Shown here: positions 53,770 through 63,173 of the stretch, one piece after another | Layout of the letters: each line of letters begins with the position of its first letter | How positions within the stretch are numbered: position 1 is the stretch's first letter | Position numbers and translations under genes: made by a program | Assembly (NCBI RefSeq): GCF_017883985.1 | Contig: NZ_PRDG01000001.1 | Coordinates: 110,182 to 174,181, forward strand | Length of the DNA stretch: 64,000 nucleotides | From: Streptococcus oricebi | GTDB taxonomy: Bacteria > Bacillota > Bacilli > Lactobacillales > Streptococcaceae | Direction of reading: 5' to 3' | Notes under the pieces: generated by a model | Databases searched by the model: none | Told to the model about the DNA's origin: nothing | Seen by the model: the letters and a program-made list of their open reading frames with translations, nothing else

Positions 53770-54430
53770 CCTCTCTTTCTGCTGCTTGCAAGATTAGCTT
53801 GATAGCCTGCTTCTTGCTCCTTAGATAAATTTTCAAACCACTGGCCTTGACCCTTTTGTTAAGGGCACTAGGACTGACTCCAAGCAGACTAGCCACTTCC
53901 TTATTGGAAAATTTTTCCCGATAAATCCCCTGGTCCAAAAGGCTGGCTAAAATTTCGGTCTGGGCCTGGGTCCACTTCCCCTTGATAAAGGAGGCTGCTG
54001 CTAGAATACTGTTAACTAGCTGGCTGGTCGCTTGATCCGGCAGACAAACAGCTAAGTGATTGCTGCCATAGTCATTCTTGGCATGAATCTGATTGATGGC
54101 CTCACGCGCCCGCCAATAAGCCGGCCCGTCCGAGCCGATACTCTGCTTGGGATTGATTTGGGTCGACATTTGCCCCAGCCCGATTCCAAAGCGAATTTGA
54201 TAAGGCTCAAAAGCCAAGCTCAAATAATCAATCATCTCAAATAAAGCCTCATTAGGTTTTAAAAGGGCCTGAAATTCATCGCCCGTTGTTACCGTAAAGG
54301 GCGATACCAGCCAGTTCTGGTATTTCTGATTAAGCTCATCCATCAGAGACAGTAGCTTTTCTTGGGCCTGACCTCGGTCAGCAATTTTCTTGGAATCAAT
54401 AATATCTCCAATCAAGGCAATATAAATCAT
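53753..54430 (-). CDS. SatD family protein with C-terminal helix-turn-helix
   Basis: The 225-residue protein starts with the SatD core IALIGDIIDSKKIADRGQAQ and VTTGDEFQALLKP, which resembles a nucleotide cyclase-like fold. Its C-terminal SNKEVASLLGVSPSALNKRV is a helix-turn-helix, so DNA binding is likely. Its promoter holds two 20-bp direct repeats that could be its operator. AGGAGGTGG precedes the ATG. Confidence 0.85.
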   Translation of the reverse strand: MIYIALIGDIIDSKKIADRGQAQEKLLSLMDELNQKYQNWLVSPFTVTTGDEFQALLKPNEALFEMIDYLSLAFEPYQIRFGIGLGQMSTQINPKQSIGSDGPAYWRAREAINQIHAKNDYGSNHLAVCLPDQATSQLVNSILAAASFIKGKWTQAQTEILASLLDQGIYREKFSNKEVASLLGVSPSALNKRVKASGLKIYLRSKKQAIKLILQAAEREDEDVS

Positions 54431-54444
54431 CTCTCCACCTCCTA

Positions 54445-54498
54445 ATATCCATTATAGCGGATATTTTTTAAAATTTCCATTATAAGGGATATTTTTGA
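54445..54498. promoter_or_regulatory. Two direct repeats over tandem -10 boxes in front of satD
   Basis: TCCATTATA-n2-GGATATTTTT occurs at 54448 and 54476, 28 bp apart. The minus strand of each copy includes a TATAAT. Confidence 0.6.
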
Positions 54499-54582
54499 AA
54501 ATCAAGCTTTGGAAGGCGATTTTTTCCTGCAGGTAATTGTGGATACATAGCTTCCACCAGCCACAGAGAAAATCTTTGTCAT

Positions 54583-54806
54583 CTACTTAATCATTTCCTT
54601 TGTATTCGGATAAGAAAGTTCATAGATTTGCTCTACCAGCGCAGCGGCAAGGACAGGCTTGAGCAGCAAGCGATTATCATAAATACCGCCATCATCCGCC
54701 CTTTATAATAAAGAATCTACTCGCCCATCATCGCACGATAGCTAATCTCCTTTAAATCTGCCAGCTGCTTCAATACAAAATTCAAATCTTCCTCACTTGA
54801 CGCCAT
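54583..54806 (-). pseudogene. TfoX N-terminal domain-like gene, decayed
   Basis: From the ATG at 54806 (good GGAGGTGG upstream) the frame reads MASSEEDLNFVLKQLADLKE to RAMMGE, then a TAG at 54717-54719 where the family has Tyr. YYKGR follows, and after a frameshift DDGGIYDNRLLLKPVLAAAL and a stop. This is the start of a TfoX_N protein with a nonsense change and a shift. Confidence 0.75.
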
Positions 54807-54861
54807 AGCCACCTCCTATTGCCCCTTATTATAACAAAATCGCGGAAAACTTTCCGATAAA

Positions 54862-55350
54862 AAAGGGAGTGGGACAGCTCCAATAGTCTGGGAGACTATT
54901 GGAGGTTGTAAATAAAGTAAGCAAAACTTATCACAAAAAACTTAAAAGGAATAGTTCGTCAGCTTTCTTGTTTCTAGGCTGACGTTTAAACAGTCCAGTG
55001 GACTGTGTAAGGTTGCGGATGAAACAAGCAAAGCTTGTATCAAAATCCGAAGTCGGTAAAGGCGAATGAAGTTTCAAGGCATTCGATGAATGACTGGAAA
55101 GAAGGGAAAGACCGGAAGCTGTTAGCTTGCAGGAAAGCAAGTGTAAAGCGACGCGGCTACCGCGTCTAGCACATAAACCGAATGTCTTTCAGAAGCCAAA
55201 GACTGTTATCTCGACCTCTCTTGTTTTTTAATGCTTCTGATACTGGATTGCGCCTGCCAACGGGCTCCCTATCTTGTAATTGAACTCGGGCTAAAAACTT
55301 CTGAAATTAGACAAACCTTCCTAGAAGCTGAAGCTTCTAGGAAGGTTTCC
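54862..55350. other. Hairpin-rich non-coding tract
   Basis: At least five stem-loops follow one another: CTCCAATAGTC/GACTATTGGAG (54880-54906), ACAGTCCA/TGGACTGT (near 54990), ACAAGC/GCTTGT (near 55025), GACGCGG/CCGCGTC (near 55150) and AAACCTTCCTAGAAGC/GCTTCTAGGAAGGTTT (55312-55347). No convincing gene is present in the 54840-55388 gap. Confidence 0.7.
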
Positions 55351-55388
55351 TAAATTTCTCTCGTTTTCTTAACGCCCTCGTATCTTAT

Positions 55389-56168
55389 TTAATAATACTC
55401 TCCTTGGCGGTAGTCCCAAGAGTTAAAGGTATCGCCTAGGTGCATCATGATTTTATCGATGTCTAGTCCTTTGCGGATTACCACTGGGCATGGGCTAATG
55501 GAGCGTTGTCCACCTTGTTCAGGAATGAGCTTGCCGTCCTTGTCCACCATAGAAACCATAACTCCTTGCTCATAGCGGGTTTCGATGGTCTTGTCTGGCT
55601 GGATAGAGGCTACATAGTCATCTGCTTCAATAACCAAATCTACCGCATTTTCAATGCGTTCTCCAATTCCTTCCACCTTCCCGCGGTTTCCTTTTCCTGA
55701 TGGGTTGGCTGATGAAGCATAGACCATTTTGCCCTCTTCCCAGAGCTTGGCTGCTAGTTGCTCACCTGCCACTCCAAACTTAATAACAAAACAGCTGGTC
55801 CCTCTGCTATCGGTCATTAGCTCCTCGCGACCATCACCATAAGCCTTAAGCTTTTCCATTGCCTCTGCTTTCCAAGGCAGGATACAGCCCAGCAGAATAT
55901 CCTCATCCCAATGTTTTTGGTAGAAGGCTTCAATCTCAGGTGTGAGTTGGGCCAGAGCTCTCAGCTCATCCATACTACCACAAAGGACTACTCCTGGTTT
56001 ATTGCGCTTGCGTTCCTTAGCCTCAAACTTACGCTCAAGACCTGCCCGGTCACTGGTCATGATGATATAGCCGACCTTGGTTGGACAGACTAGACAGCCC
56101 CCTTGACCTTGAAGAATTTCTAAACCTTCTTGTGAAATTTGTCCTGTCCATTGAATGTGTTTTGTCAT
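55389..56168 (-). CDS. Sua5/YciO/YrdC domain protein
   Basis: The 259-residue protein has the YrdC nucleotide pocket: CLVCPTKVGYIIMTSD, KERKRNKPGVVL and SSANPSGKGN. True Sua5/TsaC makes threonylcarbamoyl-AMP for tRNA; this form is more diverged, has a long extra C-terminal part (HLGDTFNSWDYRQGEYY), and is tied to leuD, so its role may differ. Its ATG overlaps the last base of leuD. Confidence 0.8.
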   Translation of the reverse strand: MTKHIQWTGQISQEGLEILQGQGGCLVCPTKVGYIIMTSDRAGLERKFEAKERKRNKPGVVLCGSMDELRALAQLTPEIEAFYQKHWDEDILLGCILPWKAEAMEKLKAYGDGREELMTDSRGTSCFVIKFGVAGEQLAAKLWEEGKMVYASSANPSGKGNRGKVEGIGERIENAVDLVIEADDYVASIQPDKTIETRYEQGVMVSMVDKDGKLIPEQGGQRSISPCPVVIRKGLDIDKIMMHLGDTFNSWDYRQGEYY

Positions 56169-56797
56169 TATTTTTCTTCCTTTTCTAAACGTTTTATGTC
56201 TTCTTCCTCCCGCCAGTAGGCAGGTCTTGTTTGTTCATATTTTGCAATCAAATCCTCATATTGGAGGGTGATTCCGATATCATCTAAACCGTTGAGGAGC
56301 TTATGCTTCCATTCACCATCAATCTCAAAAGAAAATTCGCCAACTGGTGAAAAAATCTTTTGCTCCTCCAGGTTGATAGTCACTTGGTCTGTGGATTTTA
56401 GGGAGGCTAATTTCTGCCTGACTTCCAAGGGTTGAACAATGGGCAGCATGCCATTATTTAATTCATTGTTATAGTGGATGTCCCCGAAAGAGCCAGCTAT
56501 AACCACCTTAAAACCATAGTCAGCCAGGGCCCAGGCGGCATGTTCCCGCGAGGAGCCAGCCCCAAAGTTATCGCCTGTAATCAGGATAGTCGCCTTCCGA
56601 TAGGGTTCCTGGTTAAAGATAAAATCGGGGTTTTCTGTATAGCGGCTATCTAGGTAACGCCAAGCGTACATCAGATACTTACCAAAACCCTTCTTATCAA
56701 TCAATTTCAGAAATTGCTTGGGAAGAATTTGGTCGGTATCGATATTATCATTCATCAAAGGGACCGTCGTCCCTGTATAAATCGTGAATTTTTCCAT
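56168..56797 (-). CDS. leuD: 3-isopropylmalate dehydratase small subunit
   Basis: The 209-residue subunit pairs with LeuC to isomerise isopropylmalate. Signature [15 protein letters not shown] near residue 17 and [17 protein letters not shown] near 76. Fourth gene of leuABCD, 8 nt after leuC. Confidence 0.97.
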   Translation of the reverse strand: MEKFTIYTGTTVPLMNDNIDTDQILPKQFLKLIDKKGFGKYLMYAWRYLDSRYTENPDFIFNQEPYRKATILITGDNFGAGSSREHAAWALADYGFKVVIAGSFGDIHYNNELNNGMLPIVQPLEVRQKLASLKSTDQVTINLEEQKIFSPVGEFSFEIDGEWKHKLLNGLDDIGITLQYEDLIAKYEQTRPAYWREEEDIKRLEKEEK

Positions 56798-56805
56798 AGA
56801 CCTCC

Positions 56806-58188
56806 TTACTGTGCCTCTGGCATTTGCCTGACATCGACAAAGCGGCCGGCAATGGCGGCGGCGGCAGCCATGGCTGGGCTACAGAGGTGGGTCTTGGCCC
56901 CAAAACCTTGTCGGTCCTCAAAGTTTCGATTACTAGTCGAGGCGCAATGAACCCCATCGGGAACCTTGTCCGGATTCATTCCCAGACACATCGAGCAGCC
57001 AGGGTCTCGCCATTCAAAGCCTGCATCCATAAAAATTTTATCCAGGCCCAGCTTTTCAGCAGCCCTTTTAACCGGGCGGGAACCTGGCACAACAATGGCT
57101 GTGAGGTTAGGAGCAATATGCTTACCTTTAACAAAGCGGGCAGCCAACTGCAAATCACTGAGACGGGCATTGGTACAAGAACCGATAAAGATATAGCCCA
57201 GGTCAATATCTTCTGGCTTTTGGCCCGGCTCCATGTCCATATAGCGATAGGCCCGCTCATCATTCATGTCCCGAATCTCCGGAAAGGAGTCATGAAACTC
57301 TACACTCATAGAGGGATTGGTTCCCCAGGTCACCATGGGAGCCAGCTCGGAAACATCAATCTGGATCACCTTGTCATAGACAGCATCCGGATCACTAACC
57401 AAGGTTTTCCAGTCTGCTACTGCTGCTTCAAAATCTCGGGGGGCATTGGCCCGGCCTCGTACATAATCATAGGTCTTTTGATCTGGATTCATAATGCCCA
57501 TTTTAGAGCCGAATTCGATGGACATATTGCAGATAGTCATCCGCTCCTCCATGCTCAAATGCTCAATGGCATCTCCAGTGTATTCAACCACATAGCCGAC
57601 ACCGGCTGCAACACCATAGCGGGCAATCAAGGCTAGGATAAAGTCCTTAGAGTAGACCCCCTTGGGTGGTGTCCCGATAAACTCGACCAACATCTTTTTG
57701 GGCTTGACCTGCCAGATAGTCTGGGTGGCAAAGACATGCTCCACCTCGCTGGTCCCAATCCCAAAAGCAATAGAGCCAAAGGCACCATGGGTGGCCGTAT
57801 GACTGTCTCCACAAACGATAAATTTGCCAGGCTGGGTCTTGCCCGTCTCTGGTCCTACCATGTGGACAATTCCTTGTAGCTCTGAGCCATGGTCTGCATG
57901 CTCTATCCCAAACTCTGCTACATTTTCAGAAAGTTTATCAATCTGGGCCTTGGAAATAACATCTCGAATATCAAAAATATTGACAGTCGGAACATTGTGA
58001 TCGAAAGTCCCATAGGTCAAATCGGGACGCCTGACCTTGCGGCCAGCCTCGCGCAAGCCCTGAAAGGCCTGGGGACTGGTTACTTCATGAATGTAATGTT
58101 GGTCTACATACATGAGTTGAGGCTCGCCTTCTTTACCGACTACAAGGTGACGGTCCCATAATTTATCAAAAATCGATTTTCCACTCAT
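56806..58188 (-). CDS. leuC: 3-isopropylmalate dehydratase large subunit
   Basis: The 460-residue aconitase-family subunit holds a 4Fe-4S cluster through the Cys in GSCTNAR and the CSMCLG pair. Substrate loops [14 protein letters not shown] and [12 protein letters not shown] are intact. Full length. Starts one base after the DUF1294 stop. Confidence 0.97.
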   Translation of the reverse strand: MSGKSIFDKLWDRHLVVGKEGEPQLMYVDQHYIHEVTSPQAFQGLREAGRKVRRPDLTYGTFDHNVPTVNIFDIRDVISKAQIDKLSENVAEFGIEHADHGSELQGIVHMVGPETGKTQPGKFIVCGDSHTATHGAFGSIAFGIGTSEVEHVFATQTIWQVKPKKMLVEFIGTPPKGVYSKDFILALIARYGVAAGVGYVVEYTGDAIEHLSMEERMTICNMSIEFGSKMGIMNPDQKTYDYVRGRANAPRDFEAAVADWKTLVSDPDAVYDKVIQIDVSELAPMVTWGTNPSMSVEFHDSFPEIRDMNDERAYRYMDMEPGQKPEDIDLGYIFIGSCTNARLSDLQLAARFVKGKHIAPNLTAIVVPGSRPVKRAAEKLGLDKIFMDAGFEWRDPGCSMCLGMNPDKVPDGVHCASTSNRNFEDRQGFGAKTHLCSPAMAAAAAIAGRFVDVRQMPEAQ

Positions 58189-58189
58189 T

Positions 58190-58456
58190 TTAGATTCTCC
58201 AAATAAAGTAAACTAGTAAGCCCTGCAAGAAGCTACCTAGGAGCCAGGCTAGCCAAAAATACCATTTTCTAGTCTTATGATGAAAATAATTACCAGCCAA
58301 AAGGGCCCCAAAACCAGCAAATAGCAAGCTAAAAGTCAACAAGGTCTGCTCTGATATGCGATAAAGGTGCTTTCTAGCCCTTCTCTTATCAAGACCATAA
58401 AGGATAAAAACCCAGCCATTCCAAATCAGCAGAATAATCGCAATCAACCATTTCAT
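58190..58456 (-). CDS. DUF1294 family small membrane protein
   Basis: The 88-residue protein has three membrane segments and the DUF1294 core [20 protein letters not shown]. Inserted in the leu operon between leuB (4-nt overlap) and leuC, as in other streptococci, and so co-expressed. Function unknown. Confidence 0.85.
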   Translation of the reverse strand: MKWLIAIILLIWNGWVFILYGLDKRRARKHLYRISEQTLLTFSLLFAGFGALLAGNYFHHKTRKWYFWLAWLLGSFLQGLLVYFIWRI

Positions 58457-59490
58457 AGATTTCTAATAATTGCCTCCGTCATTTCTGTCGTACTAGCCGA
58501 TCCTCCCAGATCTCTGGTCAAAATTCCCTGGGCAAAGGTCTGCTCTACCGCTATTTCTACGGCTTCTGCTGCAGCTCCTTGGTCAAAGCTTTCCCGCAAC
58601 ATCATGGCCACCGATAAAATCATGCTGACTGGATTAGCCAGACCTTGGCCTGCAATATCTGGCGCCGATCCATGAATAGGTTCATAAAGGCTGGGACCGG
58701 TCTCAGAATGGCTGGCCGAAGGCATAACCCCCAGCGTCCCTGCCAGGACACTGGCCTCATCAGAAAGAATATCGCCAAAGAGATTTTCTGTCACCAGCAC
58801 ATCAAAGCGGGCAGGATCTATAATCATCAGCATAGCGGCACTGTCCACCAACTGGTGGTCTAACTGCACATCAGGATAATCCTTGGCCACCTCTATCAAG
58901 ACCCTGCGCCAAAGTTTGGAAGTGGCTAGGACATTTTGTTTATCAATACTGGTCACGCGCTTCTTGCGCCTACTTGCTATCTCAAAGGCCTGGCGAGCAA
59001 TGCGCTCGATTTCCTCATAACTATAAGCATTGATATCTTCTGCCCGCCTATCTTCTAGGTGGTGCTGGCCAAAATAAATCCCTCCGGTCAATTCCCTAAC
59101 CACTACAAAGTCTACACCCTTGATGCGTTCCTCCTTTAAAGGAGACAGATGTCTAAGGGGATCAAAAATCTTGACTGGCCGAATATTGGCAAAGAGGCCC
59201 AGTTCCTGCCTGAGCATTAAGAGCCCCCTTTCGGGACGAATGTGAGCCTCGTCATACTGGGGAGCCCCAATCGCTGCCAATAAAATAGCATGGGCTCCTT
59301 TACAGGCCGTCAAGGTCTCTGCTGGCAGGGGATGACCGTGGCGGTCAATAGCTGCTCCACCAAAGTCTCTTTCTTCTACCTGATAGGTCAGGGAGAATTT
59401 TTTGGCCACTGCTGTCAAAACCTCTAGGCCTGCTGCCATAATCTCCGGCCCGATACCATCTCCAGCCAGAGCTACAATCTTTTTTGTCAT
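58453..59490 (-). CDS. leuB: 3-isopropylmalate dehydrogenase
   Basis: The 345-residue NAD enzyme oxidises and decarboxylates 3-isopropylmalate. Motifs: AGDGIGPEIMAAGLEVL, RPERGLLMLRQELGLFANIRP, the metal site NLFGDILSDEASVLAG and GSAPDIAGQGLANP. 15 nt after leuA. Confidence 0.97.
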   Translation of the reverse strand: MTKKIVALAGDGIGPEIMAAGLEVLTAVAKKFSLTYQVEERDFGGAAIDRHGHPLPAETLTACKGAHAILLAAIGAPQYDEAHIRPERGLLMLRQELGLFANIRPVKIFDPLRHLSPLKEERIKGVDFVVVRELTGGIYFGQHHLEDRRAEDINAYSYEEIERIARQAFEIASRRKKRVTSIDKQNVLATSKLWRRVLIEVAKDYPDVQLDHQLVDSAAMLMIIDPARFDVLVTENLFGDILSDEASVLAGTLGVMPSASHSETGPSLYEPIHGSAPDIAGQGLANPVSMILSVAMMLRESFDQGAAAEAVEIAVEQTFAQGILTRDLGGSASTTEMTEAIIRNL

Positions 59491-59505
59491 CTTTTCACTT
59501 TCTAA

Positions 59506-61071
59506 CTAATCATTGTCTGGAAGGTCACGATAGGAAAGCCTTGGACCAAACTGGCCTTCATTTTCCTTTTGTACAAAGGCATTGGCATGAATATAGGCAA
59601 TGGCGCTAGCCTTTAGAACATCAAAGTCCAAACCAGAGGCGTTAAAGACCGTATCTGTATCTACATTTTCAACAGCCACTAGCACTCGAGCCTGCGAGTC
59701 GATACCGTCAGTAACGGCCTCGATATTGTAAGACAAGAGTTTGACCTCCTGCTTAAAGAACTGGTCTACCGCATTGAAGATTGCCTCGACACTTCCCTGG
59801 CCTTCAGCCACACATTGAACGCTTTCCCCAGCTTCATTGACCAGGCGAACGCTAGCTGTAATAGTCTTGTCCTCATTGGTGACCAGAAGCAGGTCATCAA
59901 AGTGAAAGCCTTCTGGATTTTCGATGACCACACCAGCCACCAGAGCCCGAATATCTGCATCTGTGACCTGTTCTTTCTTATCAGCCAGGGCCTTGAAACG
60001 GGCAAAGAGTTGATCCAGTTCTGCTTCCTCAAAGTCCAAGGCCAGCTCCTTCAATTTTTCAAGAAAGGCATGGCGACCAGACAACTTACCTAGAGGCAGA
60101 GAATTGCTCTTGACACCGACCAGTTCGGGAGTGATGATTTCATAGGTCAGAGGATTTTTCAAAACACCATCCTGATGGATACCAGACTCGTGAGAGAAGG
60201 CATTGCCTCCGACTACCGCCTTATTCTTAGGTACAGCAATTCCTGAAAAACGAGAGACCAATTCGGATGTATTCATGGTTTCAGCCAGCTTCAAATCTGT
60301 CTCGACCTGGTAGTAGTCGGAGCGAATTTCTAGGGCGACTGCTACCTCCTCTAGGGCTGCATTTCCAGCCCGCTCACCGATTCCGTTGATGGTCCCCTCA
60401 ACCCGTCTGGCACCATTTTTTATGGCTGCTAGGCTGTTGGCCACCGCCATTCCCAAATCATCATGGCAATGGGGACTGTAGATGATTTCCCGGTCTGTCT
60501 TGACATGACTAATCAAATAGCTAAAGATTTGGCCGAAAGCTTGGGGAGTTGTAAAACCAACTGTATCAGGGATATTGATATAGCTAGCTCCTGCATCGAC
60601 AGCTGTTTGGACAACTTCCAGTAGAAAGTCAAGCTCTGTTCTGGTTGCATCTTCTGGAGAAAATTCAACAATCTCAAATTTTGAACGGGCATAGCTCACA
60701 TGCTCCTTGATAGCTGCTAGAATCTCTTCCTTACTTTTCTTTAGCTTGTACTTACGGTGGATTGGACTAGTGGCAATAAAGACATGGATTTGAGGATACT
60801 TAGCCTCCTTTAGGGCCTCGTAGCAGGCATCAATATCTGACTTAACCGAGCGGGCTAGGCCGGTGACCGAAGCCTTGGTAATAGTCTGAGCAATGGCCTG
60901 AACGGCTAAGAAAGAGTCGGGACTGGCCGCAGGAAAACCTGCTTCAATGGCCGAAATTCCCCACTTTTCTAGCTGCTTGGCAATGGCTACCTTTTCTCGA
61001 ATGGAAAAATTAACACCCGGGGTCTGCTCACCGTCTCGCAAGCTCGTGTCAAGAAATTCAACTTTAGTCAT
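59506..61071 (-). CDS. leuA: 2-isopropylmalate synthase
   Basis: The 521-residue enzyme condenses acetyl-CoA and 2-ketoisovalerate, the committed step to leucine. Catalytic barrel: FLDTSLRDGEQTPGVNF at the start, SPHCHDDLGMAVANSLAAI and the metal ligands; the C-terminal LeuA dimer domain for leucine feedback is present. AAAGGAG precedes the ATG at 61071. Its leader carries a leucine-rich peptide and an attenuator. Confidence 0.97.
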   Translation of the reverse strand: MTKVEFLDTSLRDGEQTPGVNFSIREKVAIAKQLEKWGISAIEAGFPAASPDSFLAVQAIAQTITKASVTGLARSVKSDIDACYEALKEAKYPQIHVFIATSPIHRKYKLKKSKEEILAAIKEHVSYARSKFEIVEFSPEDATRTELDFLLEVVQTAVDAGASYINIPDTVGFTTPQAFGQIFSYLISHVKTDREIIYSPHCHDDLGMAVANSLAAIKNGARRVEGTINGIGERAGNAALEEVAVALEIRSDYYQVETDLKLAETMNTSELVSRFSGIAVPKNKAVVGGNAFSHESGIHQDGVLKNPLTYEIITPELVGVKSNSLPLGKLSGRHAFLEKLKELALDFEEAELDQLFARFKALADKKEQVTDADIRALVAGVVIENPEGFHFDDLLLVTNEDKTITASVRLVNEAGESVQCVAEGQGSVEAIFNAVDQFFKQEVKLLSYNIEAVTDGIDSQARVLVAVENVDTDTVFNASGLDFDVLKASAIAYIHANAFVQKENEGQFGPRLSYRDLPDND

Positions 61072-61101
61072 GAATTCGCTCCTTTTCTGAAAGTTGTAAA
61101 A

Positions 61102-61132
61102 TAAAAAACATCTCGCGACCAAGCGAGATGTT
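61102..61132 (-). terminator. leuA attenuator (leader terminator)
   Basis: AACATCTCGC and GCGAGATGTT form a perfect 10-bp stem followed by TTTTTATTTT on the minus strand, 30 nt before leuA. Its loop and 3' part contain CGCTTGGT, which can pair instead with ACCAAGCG at 61143-61150, a plausible antiterminator. Confidence 0.85.
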
Positions 61133-61160
61133 TGAGCATGCCCGCTTGGTAAGCCAAACA

Positions 61161-61184
61161 GGACTAATGCTTTCGCACTAGCCC
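61161..61184 (-). promoter_or_regulatory. Pause hairpin in the leuA leader
   Basis: GGGCTAGTGC and GCATTAGTCC pair (two G-U) around a GAAA-type loop; the 5' arm overlaps the leader peptide stop codon. Confidence 0.6.
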
Positions 61185-61231
61185 GAGTAAATCAACAACA
61201 AGTTAAATGATTGAGACTTGATTGTAGACAT
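61178..61231 (-). CDS. leu operon leader peptide
   Basis: The 17-residue peptide MSTIKSQSFNLLLIYSG has three Leu codons in a row (TTG TTG TTG) followed by Ile. AAGGAG lies 9 nt before its ATG. With the hairpins behind it, this is a ribosome-mediated attenuator: when leucyl-tRNA is scarce the ribosome stalls on the Leu codons and leuA is read through. L. lactis controls its leu operon in the same way. Confidence 0.85.
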   Translation of the reverse strand: MSTIKSQSFNLLLIYSG

Positions 61232-61264
61232 GTTTAGCTTGCTCCTTCGATGTTATTACTTAGC

Positions 61265-61293
61265 ATTTTATCACAGTAAAAAATAGATGTCAA
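61265..61293 (-). promoter_or_regulatory. leuA promoter
   Basis: Minus-strand TTGACA (61288-61293), 17-bp spacer, TAAAAT (61265-61270) with TGA in front: a full consensus promoter. Confidence 0.85.
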
Positions 61294-61304
61294 TGAAAAA
61301 TCGA

Positions 61305-61319
61305 ACTTTTCTGAAAATT
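61305..61319. promoter_or_regulatory. CodY box upstream of leuA
   Basis: ACTTTTCTGAAAATT matches the CodY consensus at 14 of 15 positions, 12 bp upstream of the -35. Confidence 0.8.
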
Positions 61320-61371
61320 TCGGCAGCTTGCTTGAACTAAAATCGCTGTCAAGACTAGTCAGACCTGGCTC

Positions 61372-62007
61372 TTAATCCTGGCGAGCCTCTTCCAAAATTT
61401 TTGAGATTTTGGTATTGATAAGATCAATAGCAACGAGGTTGCTGACCCCTTCAGGGATAATCACATCCGCATAGCGCTTGGTCGGCTCGATAAACTGGTG
61501 GTACATAGGTTTCACTACGCCTAGATACTGCTCAATCACACTATCGAGGCTCCGCCCCCGCTCCTCCATATCCCGCTTAATCCGACGGATGATCCGAACA
61601 TCATCATCTGTGTCCACAAAGATTTTAATGTCCATGAGCTCCCGTAACCGCTTGTCCTCCAAGACCAAAATTCCCTCTACAATAAAGACATCCTGGGGCT
61701 CCTGCCGATAGGTCTTGTCACTTCTGGTATGGGCCGTATAGTCATAGGTCGGAATGTCCACTGGCCGCCCCGCCAAAAGTTCCTTGATTTGCTCAATCAT
61801 CAAATCCGTCTCAAAGGCAAAGGGATGGTCATAGTTGGTCTTAATCCGCTCCTCAAAGGTCAGATGGGACTGGTCCTTATAGTAGGAATCATGCTCAATC
61901 ATGGCAATTTTTTCATTAGGAAAATTAGATAAAATCGCTCGAGACACACTGGTTTTTCCACCACCAGAGCCACCTGTTACGCCAATAATAATCGGTCTAT
62001 TTTGCAT
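61372..62007 (-). CDS. udk: Uridine kinase
   Basis: The 211-residue enzyme phosphorylates uridine and cytidine for pyrimidine salvage. P-loop [17 protein letters not shown] near the start, then [17 protein letters not shown] and [13 protein letters not shown]. The ATG at 62007 is 6 nt after GGAG; an earlier ATG overlaps that site. Monocistronic, downstream of no evident operon. Confidence 0.96.
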   Translation of the reverse strand: MQNRPIIIGVTGGSGGGKTSVSRAILSNFPNEKIAMIEHDSYYKDQSHLTFEERIKTNYDHPFAFETDLMIEQIKELLAGRPVDIPTYDYTAHTRSDKTYRQEPQDVFIVEGILVLEDKRLRELMDIKIFVDTDDDVRIIRRIKRDMEERGRSLDSVIEQYLGVVKPMYHQFIEPTKRYADVIIPEGVSNLVAIDLINTKISKILEEARQD

Positions 62008-62095
62008 CGTTTTCTCCATTATGTATTATCTTATCTATTTTACCCTAAATTAGCAAATATTGCTACTAGTCTTTTTAGAGATTTGGCCTAAATCA

Positions 62096-62104
62096 TGTTA
62101 TAAT
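62096..62104 (+). promoter_or_regulatory. Extended -10 promoter of the Gfo/Idh/MocA gene
   Basis: TGTTATAAT, 76 nt before the ATG. The leader is long and G/C-richer than usual gaps, with GGAAG and CTTCC that could pair, but no known riboswitch is recognised. Confidence 0.6.
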
Positions 62105-62180
62105 AAAGGAAGCGAGGCCTGACCCGATCCAAGGCAGGTCCAAGACAACCAGAAACCTTCCCCTTAGAAAAGAGGTAAAG

Positions 62181-63173
62181 ATGCTTCAACTAGGAATTAT
62201 CGGGACTAGTTTTATTTCCCACGAATTTATCAAGGCAGCAAAGCTCAGCCAAAAATATAGTTTACGGGCGGTTTATTCCCGCACGCTGACTAGCGCTGAA
62301 CGCTTTGTTCAAAATTATGGTCCAATCGCCATCTATACCGAAATGGTCGAATTTCTCTCTAGTGATATGGACATTGTCTATATCGCCAGCCCCAATTCGC
62401 TCCACTTCAATCAAGCCAAGGTAGCCATTTTGGCCCGCAAACATGTGATTATCGAAAAACCAGCCGTATCTCGGCCAGAAGAATGGCAGGAACTGGTTAA
62501 ATTAGCTGAGGAGCACCAGGTCTACCTCTTTGAGGCCGCCCGCAATTATCACGAAAAGGCCTGGGAGAAAATTGCTGCCTTCCTCAAAAATCAGACCCTT
62601 TTGGGAGCCCATTTCACCTATGCCAAATACTCCTCAAAAATGCCAGCCCTACTAGCAGGTCAAGAGCCCAATGTCTTTTCTGCCAAGTACGCTGGTGGAG
62701 CCTTAATGGATCTTGGAATCTATCCCATCTATGCCGCCATCAAGTTATTCGGAGCACCTCTTGAAGCCCACTACCAGGCCCAGCAACTGCCCAATAGCAT
62801 CGACTTGAATGGAGCAGGCCAGCTGACTTATCCAGGCTTTCAAGTCCATTTTCAAACAGGAAAAAATATCAATAGTTTTCTGCCAGCAGAAATCTATACC
62901 AACCAAGGGACCTTAAGCCTCAATTCTATTGAAGAGGTTGGCTCTGCTATTTTTAAAGACCTAGATGGGCAAGAAAAAGAAATCCCACTAGAGCCAGCCA
63001 GCCACCCCATGCTAGAAGAGGCCCGCTATTTCGCCCGGGTCATCGAAGGCAAGGACCCGGCTGACTATCAAGAAGCACTAACAGCTGCTAGCCTTGTCCA
63101 CCAAACCTTATTTAAACTCCGCCAGGACGCTGGCATTCACTTCGAGGGAGACACAGATGACCATAAAAGATAA
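62181..63173 (+). CDS. Gfo/Idh/MocA family oxidoreductase
   Basis: The 330-residue protein has an N-terminal NAD(P)-binding Rossmann fold (LGIIGTSFISHEFIKAA), the family EKP motif (VIIEKPAV, near 95) and a C-terminal substrate domain with GGALMDLGIYPIYAA. Substrate, probably a sugar derivative, is not evident. AGAGGTAAAG precedes the ATG. Overlaps the helicase gene by 17 nt. Confidence 0.9.
   Translation: MLQLGIIGTSFISHEFIKAAKLSQKYSLRAVYSRTLTSAERFVQNYGPIAIYTEMVEFLSSDMDIVYIASPNSLHFNQAKVAILARKHVIIEKPAVSRPEEWQELVKLAEEHQVYLFEAARNYHEKAWEKIAAFLKNQTLLGAHFTYAKYSSKMPALLAGQEPNVFSAKYAGGALMDLGIYPIYAAIKLFGAPLEAHYQAQQLPNSIDLNGAGQLTYPGFQVHFQTGKNINSFLPAEIYTNQGTLSLNSIEEVGSAIFKDLDGQEKEIPLEPASHPMLEEARYFARVIEGKDPADYQEALTAASLVHQTLFKLRQDAGIHFEGDTDDHKR

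Noticed and set aside
54931..55140. 69-codon frame in the hairpin-rich gap
   Set aside because: Runs through several perfect inverted repeats and has no ribosome site; composition is not protein-like.
56824..57636. 270-codon open frame on the plus strand opposite leuC
   Set aside because: It is a shadow frame: leuC on the other strand is full length with all motifs, and the plus frame has no ribosome site or family features.
61080..61300. T-box riboswitch upstream of leuA
   Set aside because: No T-box GGTGGNACC core or specifier stem; a leader peptide with Leu codons explains the structure better.
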